Shown: positions 53,376 through 62,778, counted from the first letter of the stretch. The stretch: DNA of 64,000 nucleotides from Mesorhizobium waimense (GCF_003601975.1 NZ_QZWZ01000025.1:30658-94657), one strand, 5' to 3'. Made by a program: numbers and translations. The notes: generated by a model not told the origin, from the letters alone.

Positions 53376-54934
53376 ATGCTCGCCATAACGATGAAGGCGC
53401 AGAGGAGCCCAGTGACGAGGCTCACCCGATCCCGCACCGCGAACACCACCGGATCATCGTTCATCTCGCCCCGGCGGGTCTTGATGATGATCCGGCTGAT
53501 CCAGAACAGGATCGCTATGCAGATCAACCAAAGGCGCTCGGGGTGGCGGTAGAGGGAGGTGACCGCCTCGCTGTTCAGGTAGAGTGCCATCACGAGGGCG
53601 GTGAGATAGCCGCTCGCCGCCGCCATTGCCTCCAGGCTCGGCAGGTCGCCGAGCTGATAGCCTCGGCCCGCCGGATCGCCTTGCCCGCTCTTGACGCGTT
53701 CCACCAGTTCCGTGCAGCGCTTCACTAGGGCGAGGCTGAGGAACAGGAACATTGAGAGGGCCTCGAGCCAGTGCGAGATCGCCACCCCGGCCGCGACGCC
53801 GCCGCCCACGAGCCGCAAGGCATAGAGGATCGCGAGGGTCATCACGTCCGCGATGATCTTGCGCTTGAGATAGAGCGAATAGGCCGTGGTCAGGGCCAAG
53901 TAGCCGCCGACGACCAGCAGGAAGGTGGGCGTCAGCGTCAGTGCCAGCAGCAGCGAGGCCAGGAGCAGGGCCGGCACCATCGCGATCCCGTGGATCAGCG
54001 GCACAGCCCCTGACGCGAAGGGCCGTCGGCATTTGCGCGGATGCTCTCGGTCGGACGGAAGATCGAGGAGGTCGTTGACGATGTAGACCGCCGAGGCGCA
54101 GAAGCTGAAGCTCAGGAATGCGATGATACAGTTCAGCGCTGAGGGCACGATCACGTGGCCAGCGATGGCCGGAGCGAAAACGAGAATGTTCTTCAGCCAT
54201 TGGTGCGGCCGCAGGGCCCGCACGTAATCGCGCCAGTGCGATCCGCCCTCGTCCAGTGACACGGCGAACGGCATGGTGCCGCGCAATTGCCGTAGCAGCC
54301 GCGGGGTGCCGCCGGCCACCAGGGCCTCGCCGCAGCGGCTCCAGACGTGCAGATCCACCCGGTCCCCGCCGATATAGGCGAAACCGCGCTCGCCGAAGCG
54401 TTCGCACAAAGCTTCCGCCTTGGTCTTTCCAGCGAGATTTACCTCTTCGCCCGAGCCGAGCACGCCATCGAAGAGGCCGAGATGGCCGCTCACCGCCCGG
54501 ACGAGGCGTATATCGGATGCAGAGGCGAGGTAGATTGGCCGGCCTTTCGCTCGCTCGGCTTCAATATAAGCGAGCACGCAGGCATTGTAGGGAAGGCGCG
54601 CCATATCCACCACGAGTTCGTCCACAATCCGAGTCTTGAACGCTGCTTTGCCCTCGCGCAGCGCGGCCAACGTCCGGAGCGCCACAAATGGCTTATTGGC
54701 GAAGAGCGCCAGGAACGACTCCATCAGCAGGTCGGACTGGATTAGCGTCCCGTCGAGATCGACCACGAGAGGGCCCTGCCCAACGCCGGACGGCGGTTTC
54801 GCGGTGCAAGAAGGGGGAAGCTCCGAAGATGTAACGGACCGCTGGTCCACGCCTGTCGGTGATGACACCGCATCCTTCCCTTTCCCTCGGCTAGAGGATA
54901 CTTGAAAAACCTTGCTCCCGGTAACTTCACCCAA
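53372..54934 (-). CDS. HAD phosphatase fused to UbiA prenyltransferase (DPPR synthase/phosphatase-like)
   Basis: About 520 residues. Residues about 55-215 are a HAD hydrolase (VVDLDGT at 57-63, YLASASD near 135, AYIGGDRVD near 187). Residues about 235-520 are a UbiA membrane prenyltransferase with eight or so helices and the Asn287-Asp288-x2-Asp291-x3-Asp295 motif, followed by YSLYLKRKIIADVMTLA. UbiA homologue Rv3806c makes decaprenylphosphoryl-5-phosphoribose, and a phosphatase then removes the 5-phosphate; both steps could lie in this one chain. The first start is a TTG; a GTG at 54868 after AAAGGA is an alternative. Confidence 0.87.
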   Translation of the reverse strand: MGEVTGSKVFQVSSSRGKGKDAVSSPTGVDQRSVTSSELPPSCTAKPPSGVGQGPLVVDLDGTLIQSDLLMESFLALFANKPFVALRTLAALREGKAAFKTRIVDELVVDMARLPYNACVLAYIEAERAKGRPIYLASASDIRLVRAVSGHLGLFDGVLGSGEEVNLAGKTKAEALCERFGERGFAYIGGDRVDLHVWSRCGEALVAGGTPRLLRQLRGTMPFAVSLDEGGSHWRDYVRALRPHQWLKNILVFAPAIAGHVIVPSALNCIIAFLSFSFCASAVYIVNDLLDLPSDREHPRKCRRPFASGAVPLIHGIAMVPALLLASLLLALTLTPTFLLVVGGYLALTTAYSLYLKRKIIADVMTLAILYALRLVGGGVAAGVAISHWLEALSMFLFLSLALVKRCTELVERVKSGQGDPAGRGYQLGDLPSLEAMAAASGYLTALVMALYLNSEAVTSLYRHPERLWLICIAILFWISRIIIKTRRGEMNDDPVVFAVRDRVSLVTGLLCAFIVMASM

Positions 54935-55008
54935 ACTATCCGTTCAATCAATCAGTTGGACGGCAGAGCACATATATCCACGAAAGCTTCCTGAGAAGCT
55001 GCTATACA

Positions 55009-56481
55009 TCAATAGACATCACGATCCGAAAGCAACAGCAAAGCGGTCGTCCAAATTATCTTAAGATCGAGCCGCACGCTCCAAGACTTTATGTACCAGA
55101 GGTCATGCTCAACGCGTTTTTCCATCCGCCACAGCTCCTTCGTCTCCCCTCGGAAGCCGTTGATCTGAGCCCAGCCTGTCAAACCGGGTTTTACACGATG
55201 GCGATAAGCATAGCTCTCAATAACCTTGCTATAGGTGTCGTCATGAGCGACGGCGTGGGGTCGCGGGCCTACCAGGGACATTTCTCCCCGAAGCACGTTG
55301 AACAATTGCGGCAACTCGTCGATGTTTGACCGGCGCAGGATACGGCCAAGTCGGGTAACTCGCCTATCATTGCGCTGAGCTTGGCGAATTTCCTTACCGT
55401 TCTCCTGCACGGTCATCGATCGGAACTTGTAAATATTGAATGGGTTGCCACAAAAACCCCGCCGCGTCTGCTGGAACAGCACTGGGCGACCGTTCTCGAG
55501 CGCTATGGCACATGCGACTACCGCCATCAACGGAAACAGGAACAGCAGTAGCAGGGATGCAAGAACAACGTCGAACAACCGCTTCAGCAAGCGTTCGGCA
55601 GGTCTCAAAGGCGCGCGCTGGACTTCGAATGCTCGCTGCCAGCCGGTGTGCAGGGAACATCCGGCCAGAATCTTATCTGTGAAGGCATCAGCGAAAAGAT
55701 AGATCGGCAGCGGTAGGCGGGACATTTCCTCCAGGGTGCGTTTGATCAACTTCCGCTGGTCCCACGGGCAAAACAGATAAACTGCCCCATATGGATCAAA
55801 GCGGAAAGCAGCCTGTGCAGCTGCGACGCCGGCGCGCACCGATTGTGCTGCGATCGTGCCATTACGGTTCTCGATTTTCGAAACACCGCAAACCGCGATG
55901 CCCTGTTGCCCGAGCTTGCCAATTATCCCCTGTTCCATTCCAGGAACGCCAGCGTAAAACAGATACGCTGTGCGCAAGACGAGCTTCTCAGCGGCCAGAA
56001 GCCGTTTCAGCACACGCGCTAGAGCCACGTGGCCAGGCAGCAGGATTGGAAATCCGACCGCAAACGCCAGAGTCAAAGAGCCGCGCGAGAACGTCGACGT
56101 GGTCTTCGTGAGAAAGGCGATCCAGAGAATTGCGAAGAAAGCGAACAACCACCCGGTGAAGAGCGTTTTGATCACACGGTGATCGTCCAAGATGCCACTA
56201 ACCGTATAGGCGCCTCTGGCAGCCATGAATGCGACAAGCACTAGGCCGGCGGTAACGCTTAGATAAATCGTCTCCCAAATATCTGACGGGCTCACGCCGA
56301 GGTGCCTATGATAGACCTCATTTGACGCAAGAAGTATCGTCTCTGCCAGGAGGAAATCAGCAGTTGCAAGAAACACGCAAACTGCTCCCATAGGAAGCCG
56401 TAGCGGTTCGCTGCTCCGCTTCAAGAACGCACGCGACGCCTGGGTTGATGCATGCCGCATCTGGGTTGGTGCATGCCGCAT
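55009..56481 (-). CDS. Undecaprenyl-phosphate sugar-1-phosphate transferase (WcaJ/ExoY-type)
   Basis: A 490-residue polyisoprenyl-phosphate glycosyltransferase. About four N-terminal helices and a CoA-binding-like central domain lead to the catalytic sugar transferase domain (about 295-490): KRLFDVVLASLLLLFLFPLM, NIYKFRSMTV, RILRRSNIDELPQLFNVL, MSLVGPRPHAV and HRVKPGLTGWAQINGFRG. It loads the first sugar, usually glucose or galactose, to start the repeat. The first 14 residues are a direct repeat (MRHAPTQ, MRHASTQ) of a 21-bp unit. ExoX-like control is possible. Confidence 0.92.
   Translation of the reverse strand: MRHAPTQMRHASTQASRAFLKRSSEPLRLPMGAVCVFLATADFLLAETILLASNEVYHRHLGVSPSDIWETIYLSVTAGLVLVAFMAARGAYTVSGILDDHRVIKTLFTGWLFAFFAILWIAFLTKTTSTFSRGSLTLAFAVGFPILLPGHVALARVLKRLLAAEKLVLRTAYLFYAGVPGMEQGIIGKLGQQGIAVCGVSKIENRNGTIAAQSVRAGVAAAQAAFRFDPYGAVYLFCPWDQRKLIKRTLEEMSRLPLPIYLFADAFTDKILAGCSLHTGWQRAFEVQRAPLRPAERLLKRLFDVVLASLLLLFLFPLMAVVACAIALENGRPVLFQQTRRGFCGNPFNIYKFRSMTVQENGKEIRQAQRNDRRVTRLGRILRRSNIDELPQLFNVLRGEMSLVGPRPHAVAHDDTYSKVIESYAYRHRVKPGLTGWAQINGFRGETKELWRMEKRVEHDLWYIKSWSVRLDLKIIWTTALLLLSDRDVY
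56440..56481 (-). repeat. 21-bp tandem duplication at the wcaJ-type start
   Basis: The unit ATGCGGCATGCACCAACCCAG occurs twice head to tail with one change (C to T), giving two ATGs seven codons apart. Either may start translation. Confidence 0.9.
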
Positions 56482-56800
56482 AGAGACAAGCCCCCGAATC
56501 CTGTTGCGTCCCTTCTTGGGTCAATGGCCAGCACACGCCGTCCCATAAAAAGGGGTTATCTCAACGGCTTCCAGTCGGTCAAATTTGATTTAATCTCTCC
56601 CAGAAACATGCCGCTGTTACCCCGGGCACAGAGGGGTCGTTATTTTGGTGGTATCCTAATATGCTAATGTGCTAATATTTATGGCTTAGCGCGTTTGCGC
56701 GAGAACGGCCCGGCGGAGTCGGACCCGTTCTAGGGTAGTCAAGGCAATGCTTTAGGGACCGGGGCGCTTTACCCTTATCAAGGGGGCGGGAGCCATGGCA
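56465..56800. promoter_or_regulatory. Divergent wcaJ-crp regulatory region, right copy of a ~300-bp repeat
   Basis: Lies between divergent ATGs of the sugar transferase (56481) and the Crp/Fnr gene (56795). It matches 46104-46396, with about 35 bp extra here (near 56706-56740). AT-rich ATATGCTAATGTGCTAATAT and the partly symmetric CGCGTTTGCGCG are conserved and are candidates for promoter and regulator sites. Autoregulation by the Crp/Fnr protein is plausible, but no binding box is proven. Confidence 0.7.
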
Positions 56801-57571
56801 TTGAATAGCGCTGAGGTTCGGGTCAAACAGCTCGACAAAATACGCTTATTTCGGCTATTTGGGCAAGATATTCTTAATGAACTGGCGAAAGTGGCCGTCC
56901 TACGACGGATTCCTAAGAATAAAATTGTCACTCACCTTGGCGATATACCAAGTCATATTTACTACATAATTCAAGGGAAAATTCGTCTTAGTGCTCCACT
57001 TTCGGACGGTCGAGAATTCATCTTTTCCGATCTCGGTCCGGGTGACACTTTCGACCTGACTAGATTGTTCATCACGCGACGCAGTAGCATGAACGCTGCT
57101 TCAGTTGTGGACAGCGACTTGATGCAAATCGAAGTAGCTTTCATGGCTAGGGTCTTCGACAAACACCCCGATCTCGCACTAAAGGTGATCCCGCATTTGT
57201 GCGAAGCAACGCACGACGCGCAAGAGCGAGTGATCCACAGTGCGGCCAGTGCCCTATCCACTCGATTGGCGAGCACGCTCTTGCGATTGACAGAGAGGCG
57301 GCACAGCATGGCTACCGTGGATAGAGCTCGGAGCATCCACATTTCGCAGACCGACCTCGCGGCAATGGTCCCGGCTTCTCGAGCGAAGGTGAATCGTTGC
57401 CTGAGAGAATGGGAACGGCGGCATCTGACCCAATACGACCACGGCTCGCTGACGATCCTCAATCGCGCCGCTTTAGAGTCTGTTGCGCTTGGCGAGATCG
57501 CCTTTGACCGTTCGATGATGCATATCCCAGGTGCTCGGGCATCTCCATGGCATGCTGCGGGCAGACAATAA
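56795..57571 (+). CDS. Crp/Fnr family transcriptional regulator
   Basis: A 258-residue protein: cyclic-nucleotide-binding-type beta barrel at about 18-125 (IYYIIQGKIRLSAPLSDGRE), long helix, then the winged helix at about 165-222 with recognition helix in ISQTDLAAMVPASRAKVNRC. No Cys cluster of FNR type is present, so oxygen sensing through an iron-sulfur centre is unlikely. It follows GGCGGGAG upstream of the ATG and is divergent from the initiating sugar transferase, so it probably regulates exopolysaccharide genes. Confidence 0.9.
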   Translation: MALNSAEVRVKQLDKIRLFRLFGQDILNELAKVAVLRRIPKNKIVTHLGDIPSHIYYIIQGKIRLSAPLSDGREFIFSDLGPGDTFDLTRLFITRRSSMNAASVVDSDLMQIEVAFMARVFDKHPDLALKVIPHLCEATHDAQERVIHSAASALSTRLASTLLRLTERRHSMATVDRARSIHISQTDLAAMVPASRAKVNRCLREWERRHLTQYDHGSLTILNRAALESVALGEIAFDRSMMHIPGARASPWHAAGRQ

Positions 57572-57972
57572 ACCGAAGTGGTGCCGGTCGTTCTCGCGTC
57601 CCTCGGTAGAGCCCTTTTCGTCGGCGTCGTAAGTCGTCGCATGGGACAAATTCGCCTTCTCACCGTATCGCTTCGGTATGCGGCTCGTCGAGGAGATCTG
57701 GCCGGGGTTCCGGCCGATCCTGGCGCGTCGCGCGCCGCCGAACTCATCCGCAACGCCGCGCGCCATGGGCCGCCGGCCGCCCTCCGGGTCTCGATCGCCG
57801 AGGCCTTCGGCTGGGTGAGTTGCGAGGTGGTCGAGAACGGAGGATTCAAGCCTAGCCGGAGGAGGGCGTCGTGATCTCAGAGGAAGCAGAGCGGGTGGTG
57901 GAGCATATCCAGATTGCGGCCGTGCGGCGGCAAGCGCGTCGGGCTGATCTACGCGCCCGACACCCGGCTTAG
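57572..57972. other. Stretch between the Crp/Fnr gene and the IS110 remnant
   Basis: A frame from 57578 stays open for 98 codons but does not resemble any family I know. It may be leftover mobile DNA. Confidence 0.35.
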
Positions 57973-58878
57973 GGCCAAACGGGCGGTGACACCTTCAAGC
58001 TTGTCGAGCGTGAGGGGATCGAGAGCCATGTTGTTGACCCTGCCTCCATTGCCACCTCGCGCCGGCGACGGCTGGCGAAGACCGATAAGATCGACGGCGA
58101 AACGCTGGTGCGCGCACTGCTTGCTTATAAACGCGGCGAGCCACGCGTATGCGCGATGGCGAAGCCACCGACGCCCGAAGCAGAGGATCGGCGCCGGATC
58201 TGCCGGGAGCGCAAGGTCCTGGTCAGTGAGCGGACGAGCCACGCCAATCGCATCAAGGGGCTGCTATTTGCGCAAGGGATAACCGGCTATGATCCGCTGC
58301 GACGTGACCGGCGCGAGCGGGTTAACGATCTCCGGACGGGTGATGGCCGTGTGCTGGGCAGGCAGCTCAAGGCGCAGCTCATTCGCGAGCTCGATCGCCT
58401 CGAGCTGCTGTTCGAGCAGATCAAGTCAGTCGAAGCCGAGCGTGACGCGTTGCTGGCCGCCGATGTCGCTGACACGCCTGTGGCGTTGCTGCTCGACCTC
58501 AAAGGCATTGGCCCCGAGAGTGCCGCCATCTTGTATACGGAAGGGCTGTTCCGAAAGTTCGACAACCGAAGGCAGGTTGCAGCCTATGCCGGGCTTGCGC
58601 CGACGCCTTGGCGGAGCGGATCAATCGACCGCGAGCAAGGCGTCTCAAAGGCTGGCAATCCCCGGCTCCGGACAACAATGATCGAGCTTGCCTGGCTGTG
58701 GCTGCGCTACCAGCCCGAGTCAGCGCTCTCTCGTTGGTTCCGCGAACGAGCAGAGTGTAACGCTGGGCGCGTGCGCAAAACAACGATAGTCGCGCTCGCA
58801 CGAAAGTTGCTCGTCGCTCTCTGGAAATATGCGACCGCAGGGGTGGTCATCGAGGGCGCCGTCATGAAAACCGCCTAA
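57973..58878 (+). pseudogene. IS110-family transposase lacking its N-terminal catalytic part
   Basis: From about 57973 the frame reads LVEREGIESHVVDPASIATS then KTDKIDGETLVRALLAYKRG and continues to the natural end (VVIEGAVMKTA). It includes the IS116/IS110/IS902 C-terminal domain with LLDLKGIGPESAAILYTEGL and AYAGLAPTP. The N-terminal RuvC-like half with the first acidic residues is missing; an in-frame TAG closes the frame upstream. The 3' noncoding DNA after 58878 also looks like the downstream part of this element. Confidence 0.8.
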
Positions 58879-59251
58879 AGCGATCAACCCTGCATACCTG
58901 TCCGGAGGGCCAATCAGCCCCCGCGGATCCCAGGGAGACAACCGAATCCGCCGCTGGTCTGAACCACCGACAGGAAGAATGGTCTCGTCCTCCTGAGCCC
59001 TTGCCCGCCGAAAGCGGGATATTGGTGCAGCCGTCCCAGACGGCGACCGCATGTGAGTTGGACCAGGCTCGGAAATACGCCGCGCCGCGTCAACGCAGTT
59101 GGGCTCAAACCCTGGAAGCTCCGCCAACAGAAAAGGAGGAATTATGCGCCTTTGATATCACTTGACCTGAAACTCGTCATGTGAGCGGCGGATGAACTCG
59201 TGCGCGGCGAGCGTCATGACCTGCTGGCGGTCCGCGCCGTCCGCGCGCGCG

Positions 59252-59452
59252 ATGGCCTATCGCGCCGCCGCCGTCTGGATCGAACAGAGCTTGGCCTGCC
59301 TGGCCGAGGCAGTCGAGCGCATGCCCGAGGAGAGGTTTCTCGCCGAGCACCAAGCCGCCCATGACGCGCCGCGCTCGCCATCGGGCGACATGGTTGCCAC
59401 GGTTTTGGAGCGCGAATGGTGGCGTCGTTGGCCTGAGGGTCGCGACGAATGA
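59252..59452 (+). CDS. Hypothetical small protein (66 aa)
   Basis: AYRAAAVWIEQSLACLAEAV begins a helical, acidic frame that ends WWRRWPEGRDE. No family is recognised and there is no clear ribosome site. It lies in mobile-element debris upstream of the recombinase tail. Confidence 0.3.
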   Translation: MAYRAAAVWIEQSLACLAEAVERMPEERFLAEHQAAHDAPRSPSGDMVATVLEREWWRRWPEGRDE

Positions 59453-59466
59453 GACGCCGGCCTGGT

Positions 59467-59664
59467 TCAACCCGCGCGACGTCCTTCATTGCTGGGGGGA
59501 TCGATCTTCACCAAGCAGCCTGCGGCCTCGACTGCGGTTCGTATCCTGGTGCGCATCGCAAGATTCTCGGCCAGCATTTTTTCTGTGCGTTGAATCGCGA
59601 GCTCGGCCCGAATGATGCGCTGCCTGGCATTGGCAACTTCCGACGCCAAAATGTCGGCCGCCAT
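59467..59664 (-). CDS. Hypothetical small helical protein (65 aa)
   Basis: The frame AADILASEVANARQRIIRAE and onward is Ala/Glu/Arg rich and predicted to form one long helix or coiled coil, closing with VKIDPPSNEGRRAG. ACAAGGA lies just before the ATG. No family is recognised. It sits antisense to recombinase debris. Confidence 0.3.
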   Translation of the reverse strand: MAADILASEVANARQRIIRAELAIQRTEKMLAENLAMRTRIRTAVEAAGCLVKIDPPSNEGRRAG

Positions 59665-59704
59665 TCCTTGTCCGTGGGGCGTGTTCATCATGCGTTAGAA
59701 ACTC

Positions 59705-59941
59705 ATGGCGGAGCGGTTCGTTCCCTTCTCATGTTGGGCTGCGGCGGCTCGCTGCATTGGCGTCGAGTTCGATGCTCTCTGGGAGGAACTCTTTCCCGCC
59801 GAGCAGGCGCGCATCATCCAACTGCTGGTCGAGCGCATCGACGTCGATGTAGACGGCATCACCATCCGCCTTCGGACCGAGGGCATAGCCAGTGTAATCG
59901 CCGAACTTCGGCAACGACCAAACCTGGACAGGGCCGCCTGA
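59705..59941 (+). pseudogene. C-terminal tail of a large serine recombinase
   Basis: FDALWEELFPAEQARIIQLL then VERIDVDVDGITIRLRTEGI is the usual end of resolvase-type recombinases that carry a zinc-ribbon and coiled coil. The catalytic domain with its serine is absent. Its TGA overlaps the ATG of the next ORF (TGATG), the arrangement seen behind intact recombinases of this group. Confidence 0.7.
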
Positions 59942-60348
59942 TGAGCAACCGCGAGATCAGCGGCGACGGCACCTTGCTGACCGTCTCCATTCCGATGGCG
60001 ATCCGCAAGCGCGGTAGCCGTAAGGTTGTCGTCTCGCCAGCCGGTACAGAACCATGGGTGATGCCACGTCCGCGCATCGACAACACGCTGCTGAGAGCCC
60101 TTGTCCAGGCATTCCACTGGCAACATAAGCTGGAATCAGGGCAACACGGGACGATCAGCGAACTCGCTGCGGCTGAGAAACTCGACCGGTCGTTTGTCTG
60201 CCACATGCTTCGACTGACGCTCTTGGCGCCGGACCTAGTTGAGGCAATCCTCGACGGGCGACAGCCTCCGAATATGCAATTGCAGCCGCCTGTGCGCGGG
60301 TTTCCCGTTGAGTGGGAGCGCCAACGGACCAATGGCTGCTGGTTGTGA
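59941..60348 (+). CDS. Recombinase-associated HTH-type protein
   Basis: A 135-residue soluble protein: SIPMAIRKRGSRKVVVSPAG, then ISELAAAEKLDRSFVCHMLR, which reads as a helix-turn-helix, then LAPDLVEAILDGRQPP and a C-terminal FPVEWERQR. Genes of this kind often follow large serine recombinases in Rhizobiales and may be their accessory DNA-binding factors; the function is not established. It is intact although the recombinase in front of it is reduced to its tail. Confidence 0.65.
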   Translation: MSNREISGDGTLLTVSIPMAIRKRGSRKVVVSPAGTEPWVMPRPRIDNTLLRALVQAFHWQHKLESGQHGTISELAAAEKLDRSFVCHMLRLTLLAPDLVEAILDGRQPPNMQLQPPVRGFPVEWERQRTNGCWL

Positions 60349-60695
60349 GGGTCTGGTTTTGACGCAAATGCGTCTTCCGCCGGTCGCCGAGCGTTACGTC
60401 GAGGTGCTAGGCATCTCCGGCGTGCCGGAGTGATCGTCGCGGTTGCAAAGATGCCGTCTCCTGCGCGTCACGTCCGGCCAGGCGACGTCCCTTGATCCCG
60501 CGTCGCTTCTGATAGTTCTCTGGCCGGCTTGTCCGAGGACTGAGCGCGTAGAGCAGCCGTGAACAGCCGGCGAGCTCTCTGTTGGGTTCGCGTCGAACTT
60601 CCGGTTTCCACCCTTACGAACCTGCCTCCCTTGCCGTGCATTTGCTCATCGCCGCGCTTTTGATGTTCGGGCTGCCGGTATCGCGCTGTGATGCG
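60349..60695. other. Intergenic stretch, no gene seen
   Basis: Between the recombinase-associated ORF and the convergent patatin gene. GC-rich, with no protein-like frame. Confidence 0.35.
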
Positions 60696-62540
60696 CTAAG
60701 TTTGTGCGTTACCGAGCACCGCCCGGAGCCCTGAGTCGTTCTGGCGGAGACGTTCCTCGATCCATTGCGCCGTGCGGTCGTAGGCGTCCGAAAACAACTC
60801 GGAATGCCGACTCCAATCCATGAAGCCGATCGTGCTCGAAACCTGCGGACAGACCAAGACATCCTCGTCGCCGACGGCAATATCCTGCGGCCCGTGTACC
60901 AGCATACTCGCGGCAATAACCTGAAGCATGCTCGGAACCTGCGGCAAGCGGGCACGGCCGAAAGGGTTCAGCAGGGCGACCGCCAGTTCCGACCTTCCGG
61001 GGATGCGGTCATAATCGATGTGGTATTTTTGCGGTCCACTGGACCCAAAGCTCACGATGACATTGGGGCCGGTCTTGAGTTCCCTCATCTGTTCCAGCGG
61101 CAAATTGTTCATGATGGCGCCGTCCACCAGCATATCGCCGTCAGCCGTAAAGAACGGCGGCAGGACACCCGGGAGCGAGCCGGATGCCCGAACGGCTTGC
61201 CAGAGCTTTCCACGACGGTGGGCATGGGGCTGACGGCTGCTCAGATTGCTCGAAAGCGCAAAGAACGGAAGCCAAAGATCTTCGATCAGAACGTCGCCGT
61301 ATTCCTCCCGAAGGGCTCGATCGAAGGCTTTGTGATCTAGAAGCGCGAAACGCGGCAAGGTGGGGCGCCGAAACGCCCGACTCTTGACAAATACGTTGTG
61401 CGTGCCGCGGTCGATCTGCTCCGCGTCCAACCCTCTTGCGAAGCCGGCCATCATCGCCGCTCCGGAACTCGTCCCGCCGAGATAGTCGAAGCGCCCGCCC
61501 GCCTCGACGAAGGCCTTGTAGACGCCCAGATGGGCGCTGCCCAGGGACCCACCCCCCGCCGCCACGAAGCCACGTGCCTTGCAGGAAATAAATCGGACCA
61601 GGCGCTGGATGTCAGCCCCGTCCTCCAGCGCAACATGATGATGCTGGCCGACATGGGGACGCTCATCGAGCCACGCAGAGGTGCCGGAGACCGCAGCCGA
61701 GCGATTGTCGTGAATTAGGACAAGCCGACCGGTCGATGGTGGATGGACCGTTAGCGCCAACTCCTCGGACGTGTTCAAGCGAGGCGAGGAGGACGCGTTC
61801 GCTAGCAACAGGACGGTATCGGCCTGGCGAATGCAGACTCGTGTCCATTCATTAGGTTCTTCATCGGCGACGTAGACAACGAATTCAGCTTGCGCCTCCA
61901 GTTCGTTCAACCAGTTAAGGACCGGCTGGTCGTCGATCGGACGACCTGCGAACTTCGCGTGGACGTCAAGCCGGGAAACGAACTGAACGCGCGTGACCGC
62001 GCCGAACTCTTGCTGTAGGTGCCCGATGAAAACCGGTGAGATGCGACTTCCGCCGGCTGCAATGATGGCAAGCGTTCGGATCTTGGCAGGTTTCTGGAGA
62101 CGTGACAAAATCGGAGATTGCGTGGCGAACCGGCGCGCCAGAGATATTGTGACCGCCTCTCTCAGGTTCGGCAAAGCCTCGGCCGCCTTCTCGAAATGAT
62201 TACGACTGATTTCAAGGACGATCGAATCGCGCGCTGCAAGGACAGTGGCCGTACGGGGCAGCCCTGCAAAGAAACCAATTTCGCCGACTAGTTCGCCCTG
62301 TGCGATCTCGGCGACCGAGCCAATCGGATCTTCTTTGTGTACCGTAAAGCGGCCGGACAGCACGACGAAGAACCTGTCCGATGGATCGCCTTCGCGAACC
62401 AGGACCTCACCGCGCCTCAGGACCCGACGGTCGGATTCGGCAGCCAAAGCCTCGAGCGCCAGCAACGACGCCCGATCGAACATCAATGTCGCCGACAATA
62501 ATCTCGCGGCGAGAGAATCGGCGAAGGACATTTGAGCCAT
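60696..62540 (-). CDS. Cyclic-nucleotide-binding patatin-like phospholipase (NTE family)
   Basis: A 614-residue protein in two parts. Residues about 18-135 are a cNMP-binding barrel (FFVVLSGRFTVHKED, GELVGEIGFFAGLPRTATV). A middle region (155-320) resembles the nucleotide-binding-like linker of NTE/RssA proteins. The patatin domain (about 322-520) has GGGSLGSAHLG oxyanion loop, nucleophile Ser358 in GTSSG, and Asp473 in DGAIMNN. It would hydrolyse phospholipids or lysophospholipids at the membrane under nucleotide control. No obvious operon partner. Confidence 0.9.
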   Translation of the reverse strand: MAQMSFADSLAARLLSATLMFDRASLLALEALAAESDRRVLRRGEVLVREGDPSDRFFVVLSGRFTVHKEDPIGSVAEIAQGELVGEIGFFAGLPRTATVLAARDSIVLEISRNHFEKAAEALPNLREAVTISLARRFATQSPILSRLQKPAKIRTLAIIAAGGSRISPVFIGHLQQEFGAVTRVQFVSRLDVHAKFAGRPIDDQPVLNWLNELEAQAEFVVYVADEEPNEWTRVCIRQADTVLLLANASSSPRLNTSEELALTVHPPSTGRLVLIHDNRSAAVSGTSAWLDERPHVGQHHHVALEDGADIQRLVRFISCKARGFVAAGGGSLGSAHLGVYKAFVEAGGRFDYLGGTSSGAAMMAGFARGLDAEQIDRGTHNVFVKSRAFRRPTLPRFALLDHKAFDRALREEYGDVLIEDLWLPFFALSSNLSSRQPHAHRRGKLWQAVRASGSLPGVLPPFFTADGDMLVDGAIMNNLPLEQMRELKTGPNVIVSFGSSGPQKYHIDYDRIPGRSELAVALLNPFGRARLPQVPSMLQVIAASMLVHGPQDIAVGDEDVLVCPQVSSTIGFMDWSRHSELFSDAYDRTAQWIEERLRQNDSGLRAVLGNAQT

Positions 62541-62778
62541 CCGGGGGACGCATTCGCTCCGGTAATTGTATCCCGTACCGCTCGTGTTTGCAGCATCGCA
62601 AGGCGCGATCCGAGCCGAACCGCAACGTTACCGGCTGGAGCCCGTCTATGGATCAAAATTCTGATGTGCCGACCTTATGCGAAGCATTGGTTCACTGTGG
62701 CGTCTGCGAGGCGCTCGATCCGCGGCAACTGGTGGGTTTCGCCAGGCCATCTCGAAGGCGCGCCGTCGCTGCGGACGT

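Noticed and set aside
55440..55702. Plus-strand open frames inside the sugar-transferase gene
   Set aside because: Antisense shadows of the strongly supported WcaJ-type gene.
59449..60348. A 299-codon open frame covering recombinase debris and the HTH ORF
   Set aside because: Only the last 135 codons (from 59941) read as a protein; the earlier part is antisense or out-of-frame to the recombinase tail, and the internal ATG is coupled to the recombinase stop.
62640..62778. Frame starting MDQNSDVPTLCEALVHC, thought of as a start of a cNMP-type regulator
   Set aside because: It enters the antisense of the NnrU gene after about 45 codons and has no ribosome site.
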